Shown: positions 32,674 through 45,140 of the stretch, one piece after another
Layout: each line of letters starts with the position of its first letter
How positions within the stretch are numbered: the first letter of the stretch is position 1
Origin: Nymphaea colorata
Lineage: Eukaryota > Streptophyta > Magnoliopsida > Nymphaeales > Nymphaeaceae
Direction of reading: 5' to 3'
Assembly (NCBI RefSeq): GCF_008831285.2
Contig: NC_045145.1
Coordinates: 1,426,001-1,490,000, forward strand
DNA: 64,000 nucleotides
Program-made: the position numbers and the translations under genes
Notes under the pieces: model-generated
Database searches by the model: none
Seen by the model: the letters and a program-made list of their open reading frames with translations, nothing else
Told to the model about the DNA's origin: nothing

Positions 32674-35600
32674 TTAGCCTAGGATGGATAACCTTTCCCC
32701 AAGATGGTCCCTGAGTTCCTGTGGCAGATGGAGTGCTGGACAAAAGTAAATTACCAACTTTTCAAGCTTCGAGAGGCAGGCGATCTGTTCATTTGCATCC
32801 ATGGGACATGTTGTTTCTACTGCATCATTTTCATTTTGGTGGGTAGTAATGTCCACCAGAGACTTCAGATTGGGGAAGTATTGAAGCTCTAGGTATCTCA
32901 GTTTTGGGAGGCATTGCCAGTGGCCTCCCAAGCTGATGTCCTCATAGAAATAGTTTAGGTACAATGTCTCCAGTTGGGAGAGATCCACAAGCACTGAGGC
33001 ACCCTTCCCAATTTGACCTCATCAACATTCGTGTCGCTCAAAGACAGAGACTTGAGGGAGGGTAGAAATGTTGATACCTCGGATGGCAATAGTGATGGCA
33101 GCAGTACTGCTGAGTCTGGATCCAACCTTAACTCAATGAGGTTAGGCAGTTGCTCAAGGAATTTCCATCCCAATCTTGCACGTAGGCAACAACACACTGA
33201 CAGACTTTGAAGATGAGTCACTTGACCATCATGCCCCGCCAGCTCCAATAGAGCATCAAGCAAGCCTTTTGTCTGCATCCTTGGACAATTCACAAAATTC
33301 GCCTCTCTTAACCTTGGCATAGAAGTCATTGTTGTTTCCCCTAATCCATCTGCTGGCCACCCTTCCCAGTTGAGCAAACCTTCCACCATCAACTCCTCAA
33401 GTAAAGGAACGTTAACAGAAGCCTTCAAGCTATTAGGTCAGTACACCTTCTACAACTTGAGAGGAGGCATGTCATGACGTAATTACTCTAGGCTGTCACA
33501 AAATTCTACCTCCAATGACTCCAAGGCAGGCATGTCAGCTAGAGTCTTCAGCCTATCACATCTCCGCACCATCAATGACTTGAGAGCAGGCATGTCATGT
33601 AAATGCTCTATACAATCACAATAACTCACCTCCAATGACTCCAAGGCAGGCATGTTAACAAGAGCCTTTAGGCCATCACATGCCCACACCATCAACGACT
33701 TGAGAGCAGGCCTGTGATCAGGCAATTGCTCTAGGCTGTCACAAAGTGCCACGTCCAACCACTTGAGAGCAGGCATGTGATGAGGAAATTGCTCTAGGCT
33801 GCAGCATTCCTCCACCTTCAATGACTCAAAGGCAGGCGTGCTATCTATTTCACATAGTGCTGGGAAATTGATGACATTTAGTACTTTCAACGAGGTAATG
33901 CTTATTAGTTTTTCCCATAAATGGCATCTTTCCAGCTTTAGTGAATGTAGCTTGGTATACTCCGCATTCAAATGCCAAACTGGCATCTTTCCTTTATAAT
34001 CACCTATCTCCAAGCACTCCAGCCCAATTGGAGGTTCCAATGCCTCCAGTGCACCACTCTGTTCAGAAGCACCACTCTGTTCGTCATTACTCTGTCAAAC
34101 ACCTCCAGTAATTCCAAAGTAGAATTCCAAACTAATTATGCCATGCATCTCCTTAAGCAATTGTGCATTTCTTGCACAATCAATAGCTTTTCTTGTCCCC
34201 CCCAACCCTTGTATTGACAATTCCCCCTATAGTTTGTTCAAGACTTTTAGTTCCCTAATATCGCATCCCTTTGTGTCCCCTTTGTCATTGCATACCACAA
34301 ATCTATGCAAGGTCCGTAAATTGGAAAGCTTCCCCAAGCCTTCCGCTATAAATTTCAATTCCCATGTCAGCCCAAGAAACCTCAAGTTGCAGAGTTCACC
34401 CATTTCCTTGGGCAACTCTTCAATTTTGCTATAATTTAAATCCAATGTTTGCAAGTTACAGAGTCTGCAGATTGAACTGGGCAACTGTCTCACTTAGAAT
34501 TGCTTAGATCGAGATATTTTACAAGTGAAAGGTATTCAATGGACTTTAGCAGCTCATCCATTTCACATCCCCTCAATGACAACACCCTCAACCACTTGAA
34601 ATTGGTCAAGTGTTCAATATAAACCTGCAAGTAAGAATTGGAATCAGCCAACAATGTGAACACCTTATTTGCTGTTTCCAAGGTATTATGCTTGTGTGCC
34701 TCTACATCGTGTACACCAAGTAATGACAAATGGCGGGTGTGGTCAGTAGTAGAGTTATGGCCATATTCCCTTCCACCTATATATAAGGCAAGGTCATGCA
34801 AAATGTCATGCAATTTGATGCTCTTCTAATCAATTTCTTCAATCAAACACCACCTTATCAAATCTTCAATGTATTGGTTTGTTGTCGCTTTAACATCTAT
34901 GCCAACCTCAATCAATCCGTGTGCCACCCATTGCATGATCAATGTATTGCATGCCTTTGTATAAATGCAGCAATACACAAAACAACTCTTCAAATAATAT
35001 GGCAAGTCATCGTAGCTCAGCATGAGACCAGGAAGAATATCGCCACCTATTTCAGTGGATGATGATGAGGATGCAGGAGTCTTCCATTCCCATATCTTAC
35101 TATCCACGACGGACTTCCAGTCCTCCCTACTCATTTTCTTGGTGCGGATCATGGACCCCACGATCTGAATCACAAGTGGCAACCCACCACACTTCTTTAC
35201 TATTCCCTCTCCAATAAATTTGATCTTATGCATCACTGAATCTTCTTCTGTCCTCCTTCAGAAACAAGTACCAACTTTGGTGGAAAATAAATTCTTGTAA
35301 TTCATGCATATAAAAATCACCCATCCCCTCCGACACATATTTCTTTCTACTGGTAATCAAAATTTTTCTCCCCATTGCACCCACCATCAATGTTCCCCCT
35401 ATCTCTTCCTCCCACCATTTTATTTCCCATACATCTTCTAGGACCAACAAAATTTTTTACTTTGAGAGTTCGTTCAGTAATTGTTTGCATAAGTCAGTCA
35501 AGGAACAATCAGTGTTTTCTCCAGAACTCTTGCACACTTCCCTAAGTATCTGCCGCACCAAATCCTTATGGTTTGGCCTTTCCGAAACACAAACCCACCA

Positions 35601-36292
35601 CCTGCGTTCCCCGAACTGTTGTTCAATTTCATTAAATACCATGTTTGCAAGAGTCGTTTTACCGATCCCTCCCTATCCAACAATGGAGATAATAGAAGCA
35701 CCACCCTTCTCAGTCTTACTACAAAAGTCATTCGACGAGAGAATTTCTACTAACACCTTTTTATCATTCTCCCTGCCTATGGGCAGTAGTACACCTATGT
35801 GATGGGTTGCCTCTTTGCGGTTGACGTGTTCACCATGAACAGGGTCCTTACCACCCCCTTTGGTGTTGTTTTGAGCCTATCCACCATGTCCCAATATTTA
35901 TTCATTTTATCAAGCCTTTCATTGATTTTCTTGATTTTGTACCAAGTTGGTAATGAAAAGAAACACCATCGTAATAGGAAGAGAGCGCTATGGTCAAAGA
36001 CCGGTTCTGTACCTGATCCCTCTTGCTGGCCTCAATTTTGCTTCGATATCCTTCGATGATGTCCTCGGCATCATAAAGAACATCCTTGAGCTCAAACCCT
36101 AGTTCTCTGTCACACTCCGTGCTGAAAAAGGACTCGATCAGCATCCTTGATGGCCTTTTGGAAGATTTTCAGGATCCTTTGGAGCTTCTTCAGATCGTCT
36201 TTGGCATTCAAGATGTAGTCTTTCGTCTCTTTCAACAAATTGGTTGCAGTAGAAATGGCTGTTTGCACAAGATCGGCTATTACTGCCCCCAT
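32674..36292 (-). pseudogene. NLR-C: nearly full-length CC-NB-ARC-LRR pseudogene
   Basis: ATG at 36292, 9 bp after a TTTAGGG array. CC: MGAVIADLVQT then ETKDYILNAKDDLKKLQ, stopping at TGA (about 36110) and continuing in another frame. NB-ARC: P-loop VG-TAG-GGIGKTTLA (stop at 35673-35675), TAA at 35457-35459 before ILLVLEDVWE, intact RNBS-B ILITSRKKYV, a deletion near 35258, GLPL near 35175, RNBS-D lacking PKDYE, LHDILHDLA. The LRR (34813-32674) has PSSICRLCNLQTLDL-type units, then seven tandem 20-21-residue units around PALKSLxVxxCDxL (33840-33420), then longer LRRs ending ERLSILG. Further stops at 34495, 34229, 33483 and near 33430. About 1,150 codons if restored, normal for a CNL. Single coding exon apparent. 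Cannot encode a functional receptor. Confidence 0.92.
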
Positions 36293-36960
36293 CTCCAGCA
36301 ACCCTAAACCCTAAACCCTAAACCCTAAACCCTAAACCATTGAAGCTTCTAGAAGAAGGCGATTTCACCAACATGACCAAGTCCTATTGCCTTCTATCTT
36401 GTTTGCTGAAAGCAGTTGCAATCTATTGATTTTTAGTGATTCACTCTACTTTTGCAGAAGGAAAACATGACATAAAAAATGTACAAGACCTAAACCAAAC
36501 AACGGAGAGAAAAAAAGAGCCGACGAAATGCAAAAGATTCATACTTGACAAAAAAAAATATAGTTACAATCTGTCACAGATTTTAAACACTAAAACATAT
36601 CGGATAATTGTTACCTTTCCTCCAAGATGGCATCTTAACTCCTGCAGCAGATCAAGTGCAGGACATATGTAAATACTGAAGGCTTCAGCCAATGAAACAG
36701 AAAAGGTTCTGTAACATGATAGCACCTCAACCACTTTAGCCTAGGATGGATAACCTTTCCCCAAGATGGTCCTGAGTTCCTGTGGCACATGGAGTGCTGG
36801 ACAAAAGTAAATTACCAGCTTTTCGAGCTTCGAGAGGCAGGTGATCTGTTCGTTTGCATCCGTGGGACATGTTGTTGCTACTGCATCATTTTCATTTTGG
36901 TGGGTAGTAATGTCCAACAGAGACTTCAGATTGGGGAAGTATTGAAGCTCTAGGTATCTC
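34218..36960. repeat. Right arm of inverted duplication (partner 1-2743)
   Basis: Covers the 3' end of NLR-B, the spacer, and NLR-C from its ATG to the LRR start. See the entry at 1-2743. The inner breakpoint at 34218 falls inside NLR-C. Confidence 0.9.
36302..36336 (-). repeat. Interstitial telomere-type array, 5 perfect TTTAGGG units
   Basis: Five CCCTAAA units on the plus strand, ending 9 bp upstream of the NLR-C ATG in gene orientation. The inverted partner has seven. Absent at the equivalent position of NLR-A (about 10305-10320). Confidence 0.95.
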
Positions 36961-37479
36961 AGTTTTGGGATGCATTGCCAGTGGCCTCCCAAGCTGATGT
37001 CCTCATAGAAATAGTTTAGGAACAGTGTCTCCAGTTGTGAGAGACCCCACAAGGTCTGAGGCACCCTTCCCAATTTGACCTCATCAAGATTCGTGTCACT
37101 CAAAGTCAGAGACTTGAGGGAGGGTAGAAATGTTGATACCTCCGATGGCAATGGCGATGGCAGTAGTACTGCTGAGTCTGGATCCAACCTTAACTTAATG
37201 AGCTTAGGCAGTTGCTCAAGGAATTTCCATCCCAATCTTGCACTTAGGCAACAACACACTGACAGACTTTGGAGCTGAGTCACTTGACCGTCATGCCACC
37301 CCAGCTCCAATAGAGTATCAAGCAAGCCTTCTGTCCGCATCTTTGGTCAATTCATAAAATTTGCCTCCCTTAACCTTTACATAGAAGTCAATGTTGTTTC
37401 CCCAAATCTATCTGCTGGCCACCCTTCCCAGTTGAGCAAACCTTCCACCATCAACTCCTCAAGTAAAGGAACATTAACA

Positions 37480-37900
37480 AGAGTCTTCAAGCTATTTGGT
37501 CCATACACCTTAAACAACTTGAGAGCAGGCATGTCATGAGGTAATTGCTCTAGGCTGTCACAAAATTCTACCTCCAATGACTCCAAGGCAGGCATGTCAG
37601 CTAGAGTCTTTAGCCTATCACATCTCCGCACCATCAATGACTTGAGGGCAGGGATGTCATGTAAATGCTCTAGGCCGTCACAATAACTCAACTCCAATGA
37701 CTCCAAGGCAGGCATGTTAACAAGAGCCTTTAGGCTATCACATGCCCATACCATCAACGACTTGAGAGCAGGCATGTGCTGAGGCAATTGCTCGAGGCTG
37801 TCACAAAGTGCCACGTCCAACCACTTGAGTGCAAGCATGTCATGAGGTAATTGCTCTAGGCTGCAGCATTCCTCCACCTTCAACAACTCCAAGGCAGGTG
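37480..37900 (-). repeat. Tandem 60-63-bp LRR coding units (about 7)
   Basis: Seven consecutive units follow P-A-L-(K/E)-S-L-x-V-x-x-C-(D/C)-x-L-x-x-L-x-x-(M/D), 20-21 residues each, with conserved Cys. At DNA level they share GACTTGAGAGCAGGCATG- and CTCCAAGGCAGGCATG-like words. Also in NLR-C (33420-33840) and partly in NLR-A (6170-6470), with the same unit order. Confidence 0.85.
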
Positions 37901-38444
37901 TGCTAACTATTTCACATAGTGCTGGGCAATTGATGACATTTAGTACTTTCAACGAGGTAATGCTTATTAGTTTTTCCCATAAATGGCATCTTTCCAGCTT
38001 TAGTGAATGTAGCTTGGTATGCTCTGTATTCAAATGCCAAACTGGCATCTTTCCTTTATAATCGCCTATCTCCAAGCACTCCTGCCCAAGTGGAGGTTCC
38101 AATGCCTCCAGTGCACCACTCTGTTCGTCATTACTCTGTCCAGAAGTACCACTCTGTTCAGAAACACCTCCAGTAATTCCAAAGTAGAATTCCAAACTAA
38201 TTATGACATGCTTCTCCTTAAACAATTGTGCATTTCTTGCAAGCCCCCCAACCCTTGTATTGACAATTCCCCCTGTAGTTTGTTCAAGTCTTTTAGTTCC
38301 CTAATATCGCATCCCTTTGTGTCCCCTTTGTCATCGCATTCCACAAATCTATGCAAGGTCCGTAAATTGGTAAGCTTCCCCAAGCAGTCCGCTATAAATT
38401 TCAATTCCCATGTCCATTTCAGCCCAAGATACCTCAACTGGATT

Positions 38445-39105
38445 ATTGATTATTGGTCCATGTCTGGCTCAAAAGAGTAAAAGCTTGTTTATTTTGTTGT
38501 CTATTGGCTGGGCACCGCAGTAATTTATTTATGCAGTGGGGCATGGGTTTGTCGTAGTGGGTCCAGTATAACTCTGTCCGGATCCTCCACTCGTAAGTGG
38601 GACCCGAATCCCAAAATCCTTGCGATGTCAGTGGAGGGGTAAAATACATACATGTTCCAAAATTTATACTAAAATAAGGTTATCCATTACAAGATAAAAT
38701 ACCAAAATATTTCTGAAAAAAAATGACCACCTGGTGAAATAAGATAAAAAAACTAAAGATTCCACATATATGCATGCGTAAAAATGTACTCATATACAAG
38801 TCAATGCACACCATGCACACATTCATGTGTTCATCCACATTGATGCAATATCATGCAGTTCATAATCACATTGCATTGAACCAATCCTGGGGCACAATCA
38901 ACTTCTTAACTATCAGACATATGAAGCTGCTCACACACCAATTTAACAACCATGCCCACAATGTATGCCACAGGAAGACAGTATTGCAACTCACCAAACG
39001 TGTCGACAAACCTTCTGAGCAAACGTCAACAATGACTGATTTTGCATGAATAATAGAGACAATTTGGGTATGTTTCTATTTATACTCTATTTTTTCATTG
39101 TTTCC
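38445..39105. other. Foreign segment in NLR-B replacing first LRRs
   Basis: Equivalent of 7020-7655 in NLR-A. It contains no recognised coding sequence. Confidence 0.6.
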
Positions 39106-40388
39106 ACTTGAAATTGGTCAAGCGTTCAATATAGACCTGCAAGTAAGAATTGGAATCAGCCAACAATGTGCACACCTTATTTGCTGTCCAAGGTATTATG
39201 CTTGTGTGCGTCTGCATCGTGTACACCAAGTAATGACAGATGGCGGGTGTGCTCAGTAGTAGAGGCATGGCCATATTCTCTTCCACCTATATATAAGGCA
39301 AGGTCATGCAAAATGTCATGCAATTTGATGCTCTTCAAATCAATTTCTTCAATCAAACACCGTCTTATCAAATCTTCAATGTATTGGTTTGTTGTTGCTT
39401 CAACATCTATGCCAACCTCAATCAATCCGTGTGCCACCCATTGCATGATCAATGTCTCCCTTTCAATCTCATAATCCTTTGGATAAGTGCAGCAATACAC
39501 AAAACAAGTCTTCAAATAACATGGCAAGTCATCGTAGCTCAGCATGAGACCAGGAAGAATATCGCCACCTATTTCAGTGGACGATGATGAGGCTGCAGCA
39601 GTCTTCCATTCCCATATCTTACTTTCCACGACGGACTTCCAGTCCTCCCTACTAATTTTCTTGGTGCGCATCATGGTCCCCACCATCTTAATCACAAGTG
39701 GCAACCCATCACACTTCTTTACTATTCCCTCTCCGACAAATTTGATCTTATGCATCACCGAATCTTCTTCTGCTTGGCCTTCTCTTAAAACCTCCTGTAG
39801 AAACAAGTACCAACTTTGGTGGAAACTAAATTCTTGTAATTCATGCATATAAAAAGCACCCATCCCCTCCGACACATATTTCTTTCTACTGGTAATCAAA
39901 ATTTTGCTCCCATAGCACCCACCATCAATGTTCCCCCTATCTCTTCCTCCCACCATTTTATTCCCATACATCTTCTAGGACCAACAAATTTTTTCCTTTG
40001 AGAGCTCGTTCAGTAATTGTGTGCATAAGTCAGTCAAGGAACAATCAGTGTTTTCTCCATAACTCTTGCACACTTCCGTTAGTATCTGCCGCACCAAATC
40101 CTTATGGTTTGGCCTTTCCGAAACACAAACCCACCACCTGCGTTCCACGAACTGTTGTTCAACTTCATTAAATACCATGTTTGCAAGAGTCATTTTACCG
40201 ATCCCTCCCTTTCCAACAATGGAGATAATAGAAGCACCACCCTTCTCAGTCTTACAACAAAAGTCATTCGACGAGAGCATTTCTACTAACACCTTTGTAT
40301 CATTCTCCCTGCCTATGGGCAGTTGTACACCTATGTGATGGGTTGCCTCTTTGGAGTTGACATGTTCACCATGAACAGGGTCCTTACC

Positions 40389-41291
40389 TATGTCACCAGG
40401 GTACGGCAACCCTGGTGACGCACCCGCACCCAACCCGCACCCTATTGTTTTCATAATAGGGCGTAAGTTTCATGAGGTTCACAGCAGCCTTGCCGTCGGT
40501 GCGGGCAGCTCTCAGAGGTTCTTGATAGACCAAATAATGGGGAACAGCACGGCACAGCAGCAGATGACATCAACAAGTAGGAAAACCAGCTTCCATGTGA
40601 TCCAGTCCTGTGTGAACGGCCCGGTCTCATCGAGGACAATGTGTGCTATGTTGGCAACAACTTGGAGAGGGATCACGATCATCAGGACCTTCTTCTCCCT
40701 ATCCTGAAGGTAGGGTTTGAGGAAGGACCAGTAAGTGCCAATGAGGACGATGAGGGTGAGGACGGTGCCCATATCTGCAGATCCGCAAACCGGCAGTTAG
40801 GTTTGATGAAGCCGAGAAATTCCTTCACTCTTGGTCGAAATCTTGATGCCAATGCGACCGATATCAATTGCCGATGGAAAAACGGCATCGGTTCGGTCAC
40901 AGATAGGAAGGAACAGAGACAAAGATGGAAAGGGCAAAGACGAGAGGCAGATTTCGCGAGGAGTGGTTTCGACCCTTTTCCCCTCTTTTATCTCGCTCTC
41001 TCTCTCTTTCGACTTTCCCCTTTTCCCACTTCTACCAATGACCGACGACGGAAGGAACCGTCGAGGCGACGCTACGAGCGGCGCATTGGGAAAGGCATGC
41101 TTTTGGGTATGGATTCGAGTGTTTTGGGTATGGATTCGAGTGCAACGGCCTTTCCATCAGTAAAATATTATAATAATAAATTAATAATAATAATAAATAC
41201 CTTCACTGCACTGTAATTTTTTGAGATGTATTGCACCGGCACCTGCATCCTCACCCGCACCGGCACCCACACCCGGCGAAACGGTGACATA
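40389..41291. mobile_element. Non-autonomous DNA transposon carrying host gene fragments, copy B
   Basis: TATGTCACC...GGTGACATA ends, flanked by GGTCCTTACC at 40379-40388 and 41292-41301. Eleven bases longer than copy A near its left end (an extra AACCCGCACCC), which changes the reading frame into the NB-ARC. The internal exon fragment is better preserved than in copy A. Confidence 0.75.
40462..40775 (-). pseudogene. Captured LUSTR/GPR107-like exon, copy B
   Basis: From just after CTGCAG the minus strand reads an open frame of 86 codons from an ATG at 40772: GTVLTLIVLIGTYWSFLKP, DREKKVLMIVIPLQVVAN, TWKLVFLLVDVICCCAV, then stops after IIWSIKNL through a one-base loss (the next residues would be REAARTDGKAAVNLMKL in the shifted frame). 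Three hydrophobic segments fit transmembrane helices of plant lung-seven-transmembrane proteins. A fragment only, without signal or N-terminal lumenal domain. Confidence 0.7.
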
Positions 41292-41655
41292 GGTCCTTAC
41301 CACCCCCCCTTTCTTGTTGTTTTGAGCCTATCCATCATGTCCCAATCTTTCTTTATTTTATCAAGCCTTTCATTGATTTCCTTGATTTTGTTACCAACGA
41401 AAAGAAACATCTTCGTAATGGGAAGAGAGCGCTGTGGTCAAAGACCACTTCCATACCAGATCCCTCTTGCTGACCTCAATTTTGCTTTGATATCCTTCGA
41501 TGATGTCCTCGGCATCATAAAGAACATCGTTGAGCTCAAACTCTAGTTCTCTGTTGCACTCCTTGCTGAAAAAGCACTCGATCAGCATCTTTGATGGCCT
41601 TTTGGACGATTTTCAGGATCCTTTGGAGCTTCTTCAGATCTTCTTTGGCATTCAA

Positions 41656-42477
41656 ATCATAACATAATCATTCATATAACAATTTGTTAAAACTGTAATA
41701 ACTAATTATTGATTTTTTGTTGTAGTAAGAATTCTCTAGAAGCAACCTCATGTATGTATTGACATCTATTTTGAAGTAATGAATTCGAACGCACATTCAT
41801 TACTCTGAAAAACTTAGTTGATATGAAAAAAAAAGGTAACACTTTAATTAAAAAAAATTGAGTGGGATTTATATTTAAGAAATGACTTTTGATTGGATTC
41901 GAATTTGGGTTCAGTTTTAAAAAAATATCCCATCGTATTCCGATTCAGGTTTCCTTTTGAATTCAATTTCAAACGAATTATCATATACCCAATTTATACG
42001 TTTTGAATATCTGTACATTATTAACATATCGTAATGTGGTTTTGGCTCTTGTATTTAAAAGTTGGATTCAGGTGTGGATGTAAATCTAAAATAAAATTTG
42101 AATTTTGAATTTAAATCAAATTTGAATGTGGTATGGCAAGGATTTTTCTTCCTTTGTATTTAAATCCAAATTCAAATTGGAATTATGAATATCCAATAAA
42201 TTTTGAATTATTTGAATCCAATCCTTTAACATTCATGTGTTACTGCAATTTATTTCTTTTCTTTTTCTCATTAACAAATTGTTTAGAGTCTTTGGTACTG
42301 AACCACATCAAGAAAGCTCCGCCAAAAATCCTATTGAAGCTATCACATAGCTTTGTCGTTCATCAAAAATCCATAAACCTTCTATTTTATTGTAAGACTT
42401 TTATTGCAGTGTGGCCAACAAAAGCTTACATGCTCATTCATTATCAAGGAAGGAAGTCAGATTCAAGATCGGTACCT
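41656..42477. other. Copy-specific DNA replacing the 5' end of NLR-B
   Basis: No match to copy A. AT-rich with GATTCGAATTTGGGTTCAG-type words (41880-42170) like the TIR element family at 23972. No gene. The 134-codon frame at 42133-42537 is not recognised and crosses the block boundary. Confidence 0.6.
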
Positions 42478-42774
42478 TTTATCTGGTCAGGTTTAACATT
42501 AATACATACCTTACTATTAGTTTTAGACCACTACTGATGATGGGAGGGGCGTCTTCTCGTAATTGCCAAGATTAGATAGGATGCTTTCTTTATTATTTAC
42601 GCATGCATACAAAGATTTTTTTGATAGTTTCAAAAGCATTTCAAACTCTTGAAATTAAAGGCTTTGGAGACTTTGCTTAGACTATTTATTTATGAGCTTA
42701 AGTTTCTCTCTGACCTATGACAAATGTAATGAAGTTGTTATAATATTTAAATTATTTTCCAAACTCGTTAATCC

Positions 42775-43285
42775 TAGTTTCCATCCAAGAAAGAGAATTT
42801 AAAAACTCAAAATCTCTCTTTTAATCTTTCTATTTCTCTCTCCTATTTCTCTTTCTCTCTCTTTTTAGATCTCTCTCTCTCTAAAATTTCTCTTCTCTAT
42901 CTCTCTCTTCAGTTCTTTCTCTCCCTATTTTAAAATCTCTTTCTTTCTCTCTCTTTATTTTACCTCTCTTTTATCTTTTATCTTTTTTCTTTTTTAAACT
43001 CCCCCTCTCTTTCTCTCTCTCTCCACCCCTTTTAAACAAATGAAGGGTAGGACAATGGTTGGGTTAGGCAGCGTGTTACAGCCATGTGTTCAGTTTGATT
43101 CTTGGAGGGTTCTATCCTAATGGTATTGAGGAACAATGTTTATTTTGAGATTCGGGGTGCCATTAGGAGGTCAACTGGACTGGTTCTTGTCTCCTCCCCC
43201 ACCCACCTTTTCTCCCCTCCTTCTAGATTTCTCACCCTTTTACTCCCTCTCTCTCTCTCTCTCTATTTATATATTAAAATAAAAA
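42775..43285. repeat. CT-rich low-complexity region (composite repeat copy 1, block B)
   Basis: Equivalent of 12958-13470, with (TC)n shortened at 43245-43263 and a 28-bp loss near 42863 relative to block A. Confidence 0.8.
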
Positions 43286-44280
43286 AAGCTTCCATTTTGC
43301 TTGGCCCAAAATCATGCGACTTCACCAAGGCCAATATAGGTGCAATACCCATGATCCTTATCATTGGGACTACACTTGGATGGCATACAACTCATTTTTG
43401 AAAAGCTTTTTTTTTTTAATATGCATGTTGTGGTATGAATGACTTATCTAATTTTCTTTCAAGCATAGAGAATTCTTTCTCTTTTCATTTAACTTTCATA
43501 TTCACCATGCATTCATAAGATTCACGGATACACACAACCACTCCTTTAGGAAACCTAAGCAAAACATGATCGAGCCTTAATAATATGGTAATAGAGTTAG
43601 GCTAAAACTTGAGATTAACTTGTGTTTCAAAAGGTATCTATTAACTTTCTTTACTTTACAAATGATCATTTGATTAAAGCATTCTTATAAACTTTTATCA
43701 AATCTCTTATTTCAAAAATTGAGCTAATTTTTTTTACTTTAAATGATTATTACAAATCAAATGATTCATTAGTTAAGATTATTTCTTCTAAAACATATCT
43801 CTTACCATTTTATCAAACAAAAATTATCGAACTTTCATTTCCAATGCCTAATGAACAATTTTCTTATTTTAAGGATTGACTGTTACATCTTTTTTTGCTT
43901 TATAAAATTTTAAATTTCTAAAACACTTTAACATCTTTACCATCCACCACATTGCATTTAAGTTGAGGAAATGCACCAAGAATGAAGAATGCCACAGAAA
44001 AACTAATGGCTGGTGGACCCCATTTCTAATTTGCAAAACAAATTCTCACTGGTGAACCAAAAGAAATTTTTAGATGCAAACTATATGGCTCCGGTGGTGA
44101 GAAATTTCTTCTCACAAACATGCTTGAAAGGTCTATAAATGGAACACATATGATATTGATTCTTAATTCTATATCATTATGGATATAAAAGTCTTGACTT
44201 ATATCATTATGCAATGTGATCTATAAACTAGTTGTACTTCTGATCTCCCCAATAGATTTATTCACCATCCATGCATCTTG
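43286..44280. other. Composite-repeat interior, no gene
   Basis: Equivalent of 13471-14439. Nothing coding recognised. Confidence 0.5.
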
Positions 44281-44850
44281 CTCTTGAAGTGGTCAACAGC
44301 TTGGATAAGGGCATATTGAACAATTTTTTCTTCTCAAATTAGATGTTTCAAAAGCTTATGACAAAGTGAGATTGTCTTTCTGCACTTTGGGCTTTCTTAT
44401 TTGGGATTTTGTGAGGATTGGATGAGGAAAAATATGACTTGTGTTTCTACTGCTTTCTTTGTTGTTCCCTTTAAGAAGGGAGGGAACCACTTTTTGTAGC
44501 CAGAGAGTTCGATGACAAGGGGACCCTCTCTCTCCTCTTCTCAAATTAGATGTTTCAAAAGCTCATTTCTCATGAATATGGAAAATCTAGCTGTGTTTTG
44601 GTAACAGTAAGAAGGTGAAAATTTGGTATGAGTATTGGAGATAGGGGATTTTAGAACAACTACTCAAGCAAGATGAACTTATGAAATTACGCAGTCACAT
44701 GCAAGCTACAGCGGAGGCATTCTTAACCACAAGTAAGAATTTCTTGCTAGAGATATATTTTCTATGTCAGTCTAGTTTCTTATTATTTCTTCTTCTCTTA
44801 TTGATTGTGATGATGTTCTGACATGAGGTACTCATAATTTCATTAACTTG
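44281..44850 (+). mobile_element. LINE reverse-transcriptase remnant, block B copy 1
   Basis: Equivalent of 14440-15050, with the same FLHFGLSYLGFCEDW reading and stops. Confidence 0.6.
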
Positions 44851-44894
44851 AGTTGAAATGCATATGAAATAAAAAACAGTAGACCGTGAGATCC

Positions 44895-45140
44895 AGGGGC
44901 GAAGCCAGCAATTTTTTTTAGGAAGGTCTGAACAGTATTTGCAAAAATTATACAATGGCCAGGTTCAGGCAGAGAGAGCTAAAGAATAGCCATCTAGGGT
45001 GTCCATAGGCAGGGGGTCAAAGCAAATCCAAAAACATAGGTGGTACAATATTTTTCGAAATTAATTTTTTTTTTTAAATGTAGGTATCATTTTGTTTTCT
45101 AAAACATGAGGGGGGAGCGGCCATGGCTCCTGCCAGTTCC
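44895..45140. mobile_element. MITE-like element, block B
   Basis: Equivalent of 15085-15345; ends GGGGCGAAGCCAGCAATTT and GGCCATGGCTCC. Confidence 0.4.

Larger units (their letters stand above)
36741..41655 (-). pseudogene. NLR-B: CC-NB-ARC-LRR lacking its 5' end, with transposon insertion
   Basis: Transcribed leftwards. The CC begins in mid-domain at 41655 where unrelated DNA joins; the shared CC frameshift is at about 41540. Transposon 40389-41291 follows. The NB-ARC opens from an ATG inside the transposon (40454) that is in frame: GKGGIGKMT P-loop, then three single-base losses in homopolymers near 39990, 39961 and 39910 throw kinase-2 out of frame. The frame is restored from ILITSRK on, through DGLPL, CFVYCCTYPKDYE and LHDILHDLA, to a 2-bp loss near 39185. 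The LRR start is replaced (38445-39105) as in NLR-A. The LRR proper (38437-36741) carries the tandem PALKSLxVxxCDxL units in one 282-codon frame, stops at TAA (37377) and again near 37350, and ends in a frameshifted tail after ALHVPQELR. NLR-A's partner, but with the complete LRR. Confidence 0.9.

Noticed and set aside
36302-36336. TTTAGGG array as a true telomere
   Set aside because: Only five to seven units, internal, and flanked by gene sequence on both sides.
37480-37900. Regularly spaced repeats as a CRISPR array or satellite
   Set aside because: The repeats are coding LRR units with changing codons and no unique spacers; the genome is a plant.
40512-40772. Seven-transmembrane frame as a functional gene
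   Set aside because: Only three membrane segments, no N-terminal domain, frameshift at the end, and confined within transposon ends.
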